Of a stretch of 64,000 bases of DNA, positions 41,613 to 50,215 are shown piece after piece. Made by a program: the position numbers and the translations under genes. The notes beneath the pieces were generated by a model. It made no database searches. It saw nothing but the letters and a program-made list of their open reading frames with translations, and was not told the origin of the DNA. This DNA is from Aristaeella lactis. GTDB taxonomy: Bacteria > Bacillota > Clostridia > Christensenellales > Aristaeellaceae. The DNA is taken from assembly GCF_018118585.1 (NCBI RefSeq), contig NZ_CP069421.1, forward strand, positions 2,294,001-2,358,000, written 5' to 3'. How positions within the stretch are numbered: the stretch's first letter is position 1; each line of letters begins with the position of its first letter.

Positions 41613-43431
41613 CGCCGCTCACCTCCCCTTCCGGGTTTTCACGGTAGTATTTCGCCTGGGTTTCAAACAGCTCGTAATACTTCCCCTGCCGCGCGAGAAG
41701 CTCCTCGTGCGTTCCCTCTTCAATAATCTGCCCGTGATCGATCAGCACGATACGGTGGCAGAAGCGGGTGGAGGCCAGCCGGTGGGAAATGAACACCGTG
41801 GTCTTTCCGCGCATCACATCGTCATAGGTTTCATACAGCCGGTTTTCAGAAACCGGATCCAGGGCAGCCGTGGGCTCGTCCAGCACGATGACCGGTGACT
41901 GCCGGTACAGCGCCCGGGCCAACAGCAGCTTCTGGGTTTCACCGCCGGACAGGTTGACCCCGTCATCCCAGAAGGCCTTGTTAAATTTGCTCTGCACTCC
42001 CTGCGGCAGGGAGCAGATCTTCTCCCAGAGCCCGGCCTGCTTCAGGCAGGTTTCCACCAGGGCATGGTCAATGGTTTCACTCTCCTGCTCCGCCACAATC
42101 TCCTCGATGGTCACCGGCAGGATGGAATGATCCTGGAACACCGCGCCGAACAGCCGGTAGTATTCATCCCGGTTGTATTCCCGGATATCTGTCCCGTTAT
42201 ACAGGACTTTGCCTTCCGCAGGCTCCGTGAGACCGCAGAGCAGCTTTACCAGCGTGGTTTTTCCCGCGCCGTTCAGGCCGACGACCGCCAGGTGTTCTCC
42301 CGGCTCCAGCGTAAGGCTGATATCCCGGATCACGTCCTCCCCGTCCTCGCTGTAGCGGAAGCGGATGTTCTTCAGTTCAATCTTTTTCGGTTTGGCCAGG
42401 TCACCGACCGGTTTGCCGCCTTCCCGCAGGTAGCTTTCCGGATACTCCAGGTAAGTGCGGAAGCGGTTTATGGACTGGTTCAGCCGCTGCAGGTCCGTAA
42501 CCTGGCCCAGCAGGCTGCCCAGCCAGGACGAGAAACCCGCCACCACACCGAAATACAGCACAAACTCCGCCACCGTGATCCTGTCGTTCAAAGCCAGGTA
42601 CAGCAGGAACGCGTAGGTGACGGCATCCCGGAGGAGGGAAAGGCCGCTGTCCGCCGCGGACGCGCCGAAAAGCTTTTCCGTGTATTTCCGGTACCAGCCC
42701 AGGAGGCCTTTGAGGTTTTTGTCATAGATTCCGTTCAGCCAGGCGGCCATTTTGTACAGCCGGATGTCTTTTGCCGCCCGGACGTCATCCGCCGCACCGG
42801 CCACATACTGCATGCGCTTTTCATAAACACTCTTTTCTTCCCGGCTGCCTTCCAGCCATTTGCTGATGCGGCGGTTCAGCAGGAAACTGACCACCGTGGT
42901 CAGGCAGAGGAAGAGGATCAGCAGCGGGTTCAGGGAAAACAGGATCCCCGTGAACGCCAGGAAGCCCAGCAGGTTGGAAAAGAACCGGACAAAGGCGTCA
43001 TAGGTCTGCACATAGCCGGAAAAGTTGCCGTTGCAGTTGGCGTAGCTTTCCCGCTGCAGCGTGCGGAAATGCTCATTCTCCTGGTTCCGGTAGTCAGTAG
43101 TCAGGCCCTTACGGGTCACCATCCGCAGGAAAACAGCGTTCATGGAGAACTGGTTCCAGTAGATCAGCTTTTCCAGGAATATCTTCAGCCCGGACAGAAG
43201 CGCCAGCGCCCCGGTCATCAGGCCTGTCACAAGGAGCAGCTGCCGCAGAGGCTTTTCCTCTGTGATCTGCTCCACCACCACCTTCGGCAGGAAGGTGGTA
43301 ATCACCGGCACAAGGCAGTTGGCGAGGATGAGCATAACAAAGAAAGCCAGCAGCTTCGGACAGCCCCGCCATGTTTCCCTGGCACAATACGCCAGGTTTT
43401 GCCGGATTGGGTATTTCTTGTCGTATTGCAT
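41602..43431 (-). CDS. ABC exporter half-transporter A
   Basis: A 609-residue type-1 exporter subunit with membrane helices across about 25-300, Walker A GLNGAGKTT, signature LSGGETQKLLLARALY and Walker B VIVLDEPT. It is a paralog of its partner. Start MQYDKKYPIRQNLAYC follows AAGGATA. Lies downstream of a hairpin array and the M50 protease gene. Confidence 0.92.
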   Translation of the reverse strand: MQYDKKYPIRQNLAYCARETWRGCPKLLAFFVMLILANCLVPVITTFLPKVVVEQITEEKPLRQLLLVTGLMTGALALLSGLKIFLEKLIYWNQFSMNAVFLRMVTRKGLTTDYRNQENEHFRTLQRESYANCNGNFSGYVQTYDAFVRFFSNLLGFLAFTGILFSLNPLLILFLCLTTVVSFLLNRRISKWLEGSREEKSVYEKRMQYVAGAADDVRAAKDIRLYKMAAWLNGIYDKNLKGLLGWYRKYTEKLFGASAADSGLSLLRDAVTYAFLLYLALNDRITVAEFVLYFGVVAGFSSWLGSLLGQVTDLQRLNQSINRFRTYLEYPESYLREGGKPVGDLAKPKKIELKNIRFRYSEDGEDVIRDISLTLEPGEHLAVVGLNGAGKTTLVKLLCGLTEPAEGKVLYNGTDIREYNRDEYYRLFGAVFQDHSILPVTIEEIVAEQESETIDHALVETCLKQAGLWEKICSLPQGVQSKFNKAFWDDGVNLSGGETQKLLLARALYRQSPVIVLDEPTAALDPVSENRLYETYDDVMRGKTTVFISHRLASTRFCHRIVLIDHGQIIEEGTHEELLARQGKYYELFETQAKYYRENPEGEVSGDEA

Positions 43432-43466
43432 AAATATCGTATCCTTATTTATCTTGTCGAAAAGAA

Positions 43467-43583
43467 AAAGTCATTATCACATTCGGCGGCAGCCGAATAT
43501 TTCACATGCCCGAAGGGCATATTTCACATCGGCCATAGGCCGATATTTCACATTGGACGAAGTCCAATATTTCACTTACCGGA
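43467..43583 (-). repeat. Hairpin array 5
   Basis: Minus strand: GGTAAGTGAAATAT, then hairpins TGGAC-TTC-GTCCA, CGGCC-TAT-GGCCG, GCCC-TTC-GGGC and CGGC-TGCC-GCCG with ATGTGAAATAT linkers, ending ATGTGATAATGAC. The first linker encodes the last residues and the TGA stop of the M50 protease gene. Confidence 0.82.
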
Positions 43584-44783
43584 AACAGGAGCGTCTTCAG
43601 ATACCGAAGACACATCTTTGTCTTCGGTATCGTCAACCTCTTCCACAACAACTTTATTCTGTGCGATGGCAATCAGTTCCCGTTCCGCTTCCACTTCACC
43701 GGGATAAGGATACGTCCTGGCCGCTTTTTCAAACAGCTGCAGGATCTTCTTCGCGTTCTCCCCGTCCTTTTCTGCCAGCAGGGCGTACGCATATTCCGTA
43801 CGGAGTATGGAAAGGTATTTTTTCATCGCCCGCATGATCCTCAGCTGTTCCGGCGTCTTCAGCGCTTCCAGCGCTTCCGGACGGTTCTCCCCGATCAGCT
43901 CCACATATATCCGGTCATTGCCCAGGAGGCCCCTGTACACGCCGACAATGCCGTTCTCTTCTTCAAGCAGGCGCTTCATCAGCTCATCCGCTTCGGCAAA
44001 ACGCTGCTGGTCCATCAGGCGGCCGCTGACCATCACTGCCATCGGCGCGATGATCCCGTTTTGCATTGCCTCTTTCCCGGGAACAGTAAACCATTCCTGC
44101 GGCATATCTTTGACCCGGATCCCCCGGGCAGCCAGTTCGTTTATCTTCATCTGGATCCAGAACACGCGGCATGCTTCAGGATCTTTCATCAGATCCATGG
44201 CATTGCGGCCGTCATTATTCGCCGCGCCCATGCGCAGCGGCAGCCCGTTCAGCAGTGCGAGAACCACCCCGAGGATCACAAGAAAGAGCATGAACGCGCG
44301 GATCACGGATCCCGCCGGGCACACAAAGACCAGTCCTCCGGCGATTGCCGCGATGATCAGGTTCATAATGGCCCCACCGAAGTTGTACAGCAGCACCGGC
44401 ATTTTCCCGTCCACCAGTCCGGGAGGGGACATCAGGCACTGTCCGCCCGTTCCCGCGATGCTCATCCGCTTAAAACGAATCCCTTCCTTATTTCTGATCC
44501 ACATAAAGTTGAAGATCCGGAAAGCGCAGAACTTATATCCGCTCAGCAGGCCGAAGACCAGGTGGCCCGCCTCATGGAGAATCACATGCAGGATATAAGC
44601 GATATAAAAAAGGATAAACAGTGCCACGATCTTTACGATCTTCTGCTTCAGGGGAATATCCGCCGATACGCCGCCGCGGATTGACCGTATGATCAACATA
44701 CCGCACGCCGCGCCGACTATACCCATAATCAGGAAGAACAGCAGCTGTCCCCCGTTAGTTTTCGTCTGATTTTTCTTCGTCAT
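43572..44783 (-). CDS. M50-family (site-2-protease-like) membrane metallopeptidase
   Basis: A 403-residue protein with several membrane helices, zinc motif HEAGH in ILHVILHEAGHLVFGLLSGY, and a second metal-region motif near AANNDGRNAMDLM. The soluble C-terminal half is helical with TPR-like features. Start MTKKNQTK at 44783 follows AAAAGGAA. M50 proteases cut membrane proteins such as anti-sigma factors; the divergent ECF sigma/anti-sigma pair next door is a plausible partner (inference). Confidence 0.85.
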   Translation of the reverse strand: MTKKNQTKTNGGQLLFFLIMGIVGAACGMLIIRSIRGGVSADIPLKQKIVKIVALFILFYIAYILHVILHEAGHLVFGLLSGYKFCAFRIFNFMWIRNKEGIRFKRMSIAGTGGQCLMSPPGLVDGKMPVLLYNFGGAIMNLIIAAIAGGLVFVCPAGSVIRAFMLFLVILGVVLALLNGLPLRMGAANNDGRNAMDLMKDPEACRVFWIQMKINELAARGIRVKDMPQEWFTVPGKEAMQNGIIAPMAVMVSGRLMDQQRFAEADELMKRLLEEENGIVGVYRGLLGNDRIYVELIGENRPEALEALKTPEQLRIMRAMKKYLSILRTEYAYALLAEKDGENAKKILQLFEKAARTYPYPGEVEAERELIAIAQNKVVVEEVDDTEDKDVSSVSEDAPVSGK

Positions 44784-44981
44784 CTTTTTCGGTTCCTTTT
44801 CTGCCTGATATGCCTGTTCCTGCCCCAACCGTTAAAGTATACCACAGGTCCTTTCAGTAAAAGAAGTATAAATTGTGCTACATATTTGCACTCTTTGCAA
44901 AAGCTTTTTTCTTTTTTATAATTGATATCCGAAATAAACCGGTTATCCTTCCGTCAAACAAGTGAAAGGGGTGAGCAGCAG

Positions 44982-45500
44982 ATGCAGAGGATCAAGGCGC
45001 CTGATCCTGACCTGGAACAGACCTTCACGGAACTGGTCAATGCCCATCAGACATCCCTGCTGCGCATGTGCTACCTGAACCTTCACGATTCAGGACTGGC
45101 GGAAGACGCTGTGCAGGAAACCTTTGTGAAAGCCTATCGGGCGTTGCCCTCATTCCGGGGGGAATGCGATCCCAAGACCTGGCTGATGCGCATTGCCATC
45201 AACACCTGCCGGGATATGCAGCGGGGCTCCTGGCTGAAGCATATCAGCCGAACGGTCACGCTGGACCAGCTGGCGGAGCCGTCCGAATCCTTTTCGGAGG
45301 ACGCGGTGGCCGTCAACATGGAGATCGCCCGCCTGCCCGTGAAACTCCGTGAAGCTGTGCTGCTCTATTATTACCAGAACATGAAGATCGAAGAGGTTGC
45401 CGATGCTCTTGGAATCGGAATCTCTTCAGCATCGGAACGATTGAAACGAGCAAAAGAGAAGCTGCGCACAGCATTGAAGGAGGTGTATTTCAATGAGTGA
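44982..45500 (+). CDS. ECF-type RNA polymerase sigma factor (second)
   Basis: A 172-residue protein with region 2 (LHDSGLAEDAVQETFVKAYR, WLMRIAINTCRDMQRGSWLK) and region 4 (LPVKLREAVLLYYYQNMKIE, LGIGISSASERLKRAKEKL). Start MQRIKA at 44982 follows AAAGGGG. Overlaps its anti-sigma partner by 8 bp. Confidence 0.93.
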   Translation: MQRIKAPDPDLEQTFTELVNAHQTSLLRMCYLNLHDSGLAEDAVQETFVKAYRALPSFRGECDPKTWLMRIAINTCRDMQRGSWLKHISRTVTLDQLAEPSESFSEDAVAVNMEIARLPVKLREAVLLYYYQNMKIEEVADALGIGISSASERLKRAKEKLRTALKEVYFNE

Positions 45501-46728
45501 ACAAAGAGACAGAAACTTTGTACAGCATTCTATTGATACAGGCCTTAAATCCTTGCAGGGCAATCCCTTCCTGGCGCAGCGGATCATGAATCAGGAAAGG
45601 ACGGAACAACCGGTTATGAGAAAGAAAATATCTTTTGCGTTTATCCTCGCGATGGCTCTGCTGATCATCTGCATCGCTACAGCAGTAGCGGGAGCCGTCA
45701 ATGAAGACTTTAACGACTGGCTGTACCGGCTCTGGCCGGAGGCCGCGATGAAGCTGATGCCGATTGACGTAAGCTGTGAAAAGGAAGGCATCAAAATGTC
45801 CCTGATCAACGCTGTGGCGGAAGATAACGAAGTGTACCTGACTTTCTCCATGCAGGACCTGGAAGGCGACAGGATCAACGCGTATTCCAACCTCTACATG
45901 GATATCAGGTGTGATCTGGTTGGCGGTGAAAACCTGGATATGTCGAACTACCGTTATGATCTCCTGGATGATTATGAAAAGGAACATGGAGAAACGCCCA
46001 TCTGCCTCATCCGGAACGAAAACCCAACATATGATCCCGACACAAAACGCATCATCCGCGGAGAACACGCCACCTTCTACACAGGTGAAATTCCCGCCAA
46101 CGGAGTAATCACCGCAACCGTTCCCTGGCTGGGAGGCAACAGTGAGAGTTCGTATGTCGACCTGAAACCCCTGCTGGAACAATACGGTGGCCAGGCAAAG
46201 GCGGTTAACGCGCCGTGGAACGCTGAATACACTGATTCCGACGGTTACAGGCAGAAGCTCGGCAGCCTGTCCGATACGACCCCGGTGCTAGACTGGAATA
46301 ACAGCCTGGAGATCCCCCTGACTGATAACATCCGCCTGTCCGGCATCGGTATGGTGGACGGCCTGCTCCACATCCAGTTCCATTATGTGAATTATCAGAA
46401 GATCTCGGTCGGTGAATACCAGTATGCTTATGATTACTATCCCGAAGGCGTTTTCCCAAGACTGTATGACTCCGATGAGGTATATGGTTATGATTCCACC
46501 GACAAATACTACGACGTAAGCAAGATGCCCAACGGAATCGATTACCTCACCTGGGGAAGCCAGCCCGGCGACCCGACAACTCCGGAATGGGTGGAATACA
46601 TCTATACTGTTGATTCCGGGCTGACGGAAGCCCAGACTTTCGTGGCTGAAGTATCCCTTTGCGAACCTCCGCTCATGGGAATGTGGCAGGTCACCTTCCC
46701 CGTCAAGAAGATCCGGAATGTAAACTGA
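45493..46728 (+). CDS. DUF4179-like anti-sigma/membrane protein
   Basis: A 411-residue protein with a cytosolic N-terminus (~40 residues), one transmembrane helix (about 46-66, SFAFILAMALLIICIATAVA) and an extracellular domain starting VNEDFNDWLYRLWPEAAMKL. Topology and gene order match DUF4179-type anti-sigma proteins of Clostridia. It should hold the sigma factor until an envelope signal or proteolysis frees it. Start follows AAGGAGG within the sigma gene. Confidence 0.8.
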   Translation: MSEQRDRNFVQHSIDTGLKSLQGNPFLAQRIMNQERTEQPVMRKKISFAFILAMALLIICIATAVAGAVNEDFNDWLYRLWPEAAMKLMPIDVSCEKEGIKMSLINAVAEDNEVYLTFSMQDLEGDRINAYSNLYMDIRCDLVGGENLDMSNYRYDLLDDYEKEHGETPICLIRNENPTYDPDTKRIIRGEHATFYTGEIPANGVITATVPWLGGNSESSYVDLKPLLEQYGGQAKAVNAPWNAEYTDSDGYRQKLGSLSDTTPVLDWNNSLEIPLTDNIRLSGIGMVDGLLHIQFHYVNYQKISVGEYQYAYDYYPEGVFPRLYDSDEVYGYDSTDKYYDVSKMPNGIDYLTWGSQPGDPTTPEWVEYIYTVDSGLTEAQTFVAEVSLCEPPLMGMWQVTFPVKKIRNVN

Positions 46729-46739
46729 ACAATTCCCGA

Positions 46740-46770
46740 ACCGGCCCCGTCCATCGCGGGGCCGGTTTTT
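46740..46770 (+). terminator. Terminator of the second sigma operon
   Basis: ACCGGCCCCG (46740-46749) pairs with CGGGGCCGGT (46757-46766), followed by TTTTG. Confidence 0.88.
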
Positions 46771-46811
46771 GTGTTATACTGTCATCAGGTTGTAACAGGG
46801 GGATAACGGAT

Positions 46812-48296
46812 ATGATCAGAGTGGTTTCTGTGGAGAATATGCGCAAAAGCGATGCCCGGACCATTGAGGGCGGCATCCCGGGCCGGGAGCTCATGCTCCG
46901 GGCCGGCCGCGGTGTCTTCAACAGCGCCGAATGGAAACCGCCCGTGGCAATCCTCTGCGGCAGCGGAAACAACGCCGGGGACGGCTATGTGATCGCCCTG
47001 CTGCTTCACAAAGCCAGGATCCCCTGCGAGCTCATCCTGCTTTCCGAAAAGTTTTCCGAAGACGGTGCGTATTATTTCGCCCAATGCAGGGAAGCCGGCA
47101 TTCCGGTCCGGCAGTGGGAAAGCGGTATGGATCTTTCCTCTTACGGCACCATCGCGGACTGCCTCTTCGGCACCGGCTTCCGGGGAGAAGTCCGGGGACC
47201 TGCCCGCGAAGCCATTGAGGCCGTCAACAACAGCAGCGCAACTGTGATCGCCGTGGACATCAACAGCGGACTGAACGGGGACTGCGGCCTGGCAGACCTG
47301 TGCGTTCATTCCGACCTGACGGTTTCCATCGGTGATTTCAAGACCGGCCACTTCCTGAACATGGCCAAGGATGTCATGAGGCAAAAGGTCAATATCGATA
47401 TCGGCATCGAGCCGGTAGACCGGACCTTCTCCCTGGTGGAGGAAACAGATCTGGCAGAACTCTTCGGGCCCCGAAAGAATTATTCCAACAAAGGAACCTA
47501 CGGCTACACCGCCCTGATCGGCGGTTCAAAACGATACAGCGGTGCCATCCGGCTGGCCGGTCTGGCCAATGCCGCCATGCGCTCCGGCGCCGGCGTGGTG
47601 AAACTGGCTGTTCCGGATGTGCTCTTCCCCATCGTAGCTCCCGCGGTACTGGAAAGCACCGTATCCCCCCTGAAAGATGACGGGGACGGGATCGTCTTCT
47701 CCGAAAAGGAAACCACAGAGCTGATCTCCAACGTCCGCACCGCGGCCTTCGGCATGGGCATCGGCACCGGAAAGGGTGCCGCTGATATGCTGGAATACCT
47801 GCTGGATCATTTTACCGGCCGGCTGATTGTGGACGCGGACGGCCTGACCCTCCTGTCCCGGATGGACAAAAACAGGATCCGGAACGCCGCCTGCACTCTG
47901 ATCCTGACACCCCACGTGAAGGAATTCTCCAGGCTGACCGGGCTCTCCGTCAATGAGATCCTGAACAGCCCCGTGGCCGCGGCGGAAGCCTACGCGAAGG
48001 AACAGAAAGTAATCCTTCTGCTCAAAGGTCCCGCCACCATCATCACAGACGGTGAAACAACATATATCACCGATACCGGCTGCGCCGGAATGGCCACTGC
48101 CGGCAGCGGGGACGTGCTTTCCGGCATCCTGGCAGCCGTGCTGGGCTATGCGCCGGATCCGTTGCTTGGAACAGCGGCCGCCGCCTGGGTTAACGGCAAA
48201 GCCGGTGAACTGGCCCAGGAGAAGTACGGAGCGGTGGGAATGGTGGCGAGTGATACCATAGCCTGTGTTGCGGACGTGATTAAAAGTATCAAGTAA
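46812..48296 (+). CDS. nnr: Bifunctional NAD(P)H-hydrate epimerase/dehydratase
   Basis: A 494-residue protein. The N-terminal epimerase domain (about 1-205) has CGSGNNAGDGYVIALLL and DINSGLNGD. The C-terminal ADP-dependent dehydratase has GTYGYTALIGGSKRYSGAIR, IVDADGLTLLSR, LTPHVKEFSRL and GMATAGSGDVLSGILAAVLG. It repairs hydrated NADH/NADPH in the cytosol. Start MIRVVSVENMRK follows AGGGGG. Confidence 0.95.
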   Translation: MIRVVSVENMRKSDARTIEGGIPGRELMLRAGRGVFNSAEWKPPVAILCGSGNNAGDGYVIALLLHKARIPCELILLSEKFSEDGAYYFAQCREAGIPVRQWESGMDLSSYGTIADCLFGTGFRGEVRGPAREAIEAVNNSSATVIAVDINSGLNGDCGLADLCVHSDLTVSIGDFKTGHFLNMAKDVMRQKVNIDIGIEPVDRTFSLVEETDLAELFGPRKNYSNKGTYGYTALIGGSKRYSGAIRLAGLANAAMRSGAGVVKLAVPDVLFPIVAPAVLESTVSPLKDDGDGIVFSEKETTELISNVRTAAFGMGIGTGKGAADMLEYLLDHFTGRLIVDADGLTLLSRMDKNRIRNAACTLILTPHVKEFSRLTGLSVNEILNSPVAAAEAYAKEQKVILLLKGPATIITDGETTYITDTGCAGMATAGSGDVLSGILAAVLGYAPDPLLGTAAAAWVNGKAGELAQEKYGAVGMVASDTIACVADVIKSIK

Positions 48297-48301
48297 GTGA
48301 T

Positions 48302-48583
48302 AAGAATTCATAATTCACAATTCATAATTCATAATTCTATATACTATCGGCTGTGCTCACATTGTCATCCCGACCGGAGGGAATCCCGCTTTGGTGTCAT
48401 CTCGACCGGAACGCAGTGGAGCGGGGAACGATCCGAGTGGTGACCCAGTGGGTCATTCGCCAAAGGCGAAAACGAGGTGGAGTCCTGACGCGCGCGGTGC
48501 GCGGGACGGGGATCCCGTCCGCGGTGCGTGTGCGTTTCCTTACCGAAACAAGCAATGCGAAGCGCTCCAGGGCGAACCTCTGA
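48302..48583. repeat. AT-rich tandem units and long composite repeat
   Basis: GAATTCATAATTCACAATTC-type units end TATATACTATCGGC. A short TGTCATCCCGACC copy (48363) follows, then the long composite from 48393 (TGTCATCTCGACCGGAACG) with hairpins TGACCC-AGT-GGGTCA, TTCGCC-AAA-GGCGAA, CGCGC-GGT-GCGCG and GACGGG-GAT-CCCGTC. Near-identical to 19660-19830. Confidence 0.75.
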
Positions 48584-48584
48584 T

Positions 48585-48845
48585 GACCGCCAGTGGGCGA
48601 AGAACCGATGACCTCCAGTGGAGGGAATCTCATCGATTCTGAGGTCAACTGAAAGGGAATGGTCTCCCCAGTGGGGAGCCATGACCATTGAAGTTGCGGG
48701 AAGAAATATCATCAGAGGGTTTGGAGCGCCCGGAGAAAGAGCCAGTGGCTCTTTCTCAGCGAAAAACGGGCGGCAGCCCCGAGAGGTCAATCGAAAGGGA
48801 GCTATCTCCCCAGTGGGGAGTTGCGACCATTGAGATTGCGGTAAG
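48585..48845. repeat. Hairpin block with constant AGT loop
   Basis: Five hairpins share the loop AGT: CGCC-AGT-GGGCG, CCTCC-AGT-GGAGG, CTCCCC-AGT-GGGGAG (48664), GAGAAAGAGCC-AGT-GGCTCTTTCTC (48733) and CTCCCC-AGT-GGGGAG (48805). They are spaced by partly related text (TGACCATTGAAGTTGCGG, CGACCATTGAGATTGCGG). A related fragment is at 12825-12880. No gene here. Confidence 0.65.
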
Positions 48846-48921
48846 TGCGCCGATTGAGGTTGCGGAGAGATCTGATCACGGATTCAGATTATGACCTGAT
48901 ACAGGTGAGAATAAATAGAAA

Positions 48922-49018
48922 ACCATATATCACATCCGGCGGCAGCCGGATATTTTACATTGGACGGCTATGCCGTCCAATATTTCACGTTGACGAAGTC
49001 AATATTTCACTTACCAGA
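48922..49018 (-). repeat. Hairpin array 6
   Basis: Minus strand: CTGGTAAGTGAAATAT, hairpins TTGAC-TTC-GTCAA, TGGACG-GCATAGC-CGTCCA and CCGGC-TGCC-GCCGG with GTGAAATA/TGTAAAATA linkers, ending ATGTGATATATGG. Ends and linkers match arrays 2, 3 and 5. Confidence 0.8.
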
Positions 49019-49030
49019 AACAGAATAATC

Positions 49031-49110
49031 ATACTGTCAGTAGAAAAAATATTCTCCTACCAGTATCGACAGTATCTTCACTTTGAAAACATAATTAACT
49101 ATACTGTCAG
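49031..49110 (+). promoter_or_regulatory. Putative operators of the XRE-TPR regulator
   Basis: ATACTGTCAG occurs directly at 49031-49040 and 49101-49110, and its core appears inverted (GACAGTAT) at 49068-49075. All three are within 110 bp upstream of the regulator start, suggesting autoregulation. Confidence 0.5.
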
Positions 49111-49138
49111 TGTGAAAAATCCGAAGGAGGTATTGCGT

Positions 49139-50215
49139 ATGCAACTGACGCTGGCGGAAAACATCCGTAAATTCCGGAAAGAACGGAAAATGACCCAGGA
49201 TGCCCTGGCCACTGTCCTGGGCGTCACAGTCGGCGCTGTATATAAATGGGAGTCCGGTCTTTCCGTACCGGAACTGAACCTGATCGTGGAGATGGCGGAC
49301 TTTTTCGACACCTCGGTGGATACGCTGCTGGGGTACAAAATGAAGGACAACCACCTGGAATCCATGCTGGACCGGCTGTATGCCTTCTGCCAGACGCTGG
49401 ATCCCACAGCCCTGACAGAAGCGGAAAAAGCCCTGGCAAAATATCCCCATTCCTTCAAGGTGGTATTAACCTGCTCCGATCTTTTCCTGGGTTTCGGTCT
49501 CTCCACCCACAATCCACAGCTCCTCCGGCGCGCGCTGGAGCTGCAGGAACAGGCACGGCTCCTGCTTTCCCAGAACGACAATCCCCGCGTCAGCGAGGCC
49601 ACGATCTGCGGCAAGATGTCCTGCGCCTATCTCCAGCTCGGGGAAAAGGAAAAGGCGCTCGAACTCCTGAAGAAAAACAATACAGACGGCATCTTCAGCC
49701 AGGACATCGGATCCACCCTCGCGGTCTACATGAACAAGGCGGAAGAAGCCGTACGCTATCTGTCCGAGGGACTGCTCAAAGGAATGTCCACCCTGCTGAA
49801 CGTCATGTTCGGCTACCTTTTTGTCTACCGTGCCCGGGGTGACTGGGCCTCCGCACTGGATATCACCAGCTGGTGCAACACCCTCATCAGCGGACTGAAA
49901 GCCGAAAGCACTCCCGGTTTTATGGACAAAACCCATGCGGAAGTCATGCTTGCCCTGGCCTATGCGCGCATGAAGGCTTCCATGCCGGAATCCGCCCGCG
50001 AGGCACTGAAGAAAGCCGCCGAGCTGGCAGCCCGTTTCGACTCCACCCCGGAATACAGCCTGAAAAGCGTCCGCTTTATGGAAGGCGTGGAAAACTCCAT
50101 TGCCTTTGACTCTTTCGGCACTACAGCCGCCGAAAGTATCGAATACCTGCTGAACCTGCTGAAGGATAAGAACCTGTCAGCCCTGTGGAAGGAGATCTCA
50201 AACCTTGAACACTAA
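49139..50215 (+). CDS. XRE-family HTH regulator with TPR-like C-terminal domain
   Basis: A 358-residue protein: XRE HTH (LAENIRKFRKERKMTQDALA, GVTVGAVYKWESGLSVPELN) followed by helical TPR-like repeats (residues ~90-340; CAYLQLGEKEKALELLKKNN, LALAYARMKASMPESAREAL). The layout resembles peptide-sensing RRNPP/Rgg-type regulators. Start follows AAGGAGG. Overlaps an MFS gene by 11 bp, so it probably controls export. Confidence 0.88.
   Translation: MQLTLAENIRKFRKERKMTQDALATVLGVTVGAVYKWESGLSVPELNLIVEMADFFDTSVDTLLGYKMKDNHLESMLDRLYAFCQTLDPTALTEAEKALAKYPHSFKVVLTCSDLFLGFGLSTHNPQLLRRALELQEQARLLLSQNDNPRVSEATICGKMSCAYLQLGEKEKALELLKKNNTDGIFSQDIGSTLAVYMNKAEEAVRYLSEGLLKGMSTLLNVMFGYLFVYRARGDWASALDITSWCNTLISGLKAESTPGFMDKTHAEVMLALAYARMKASMPESAREALKKAAELAARFDSTPEYSLKSVRFMEGVENSIAFDSFGTTAAESIEYLLNLLKDKNLSALWKEISNLEH

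Noticed and set aside
48365-48790. Open frames inside repeat blocks (also 19654-19842 and 26553-26930)
   Set aside because: They consist wholly of repeat sequence, recur with the repeats, and have no ribosome sites.
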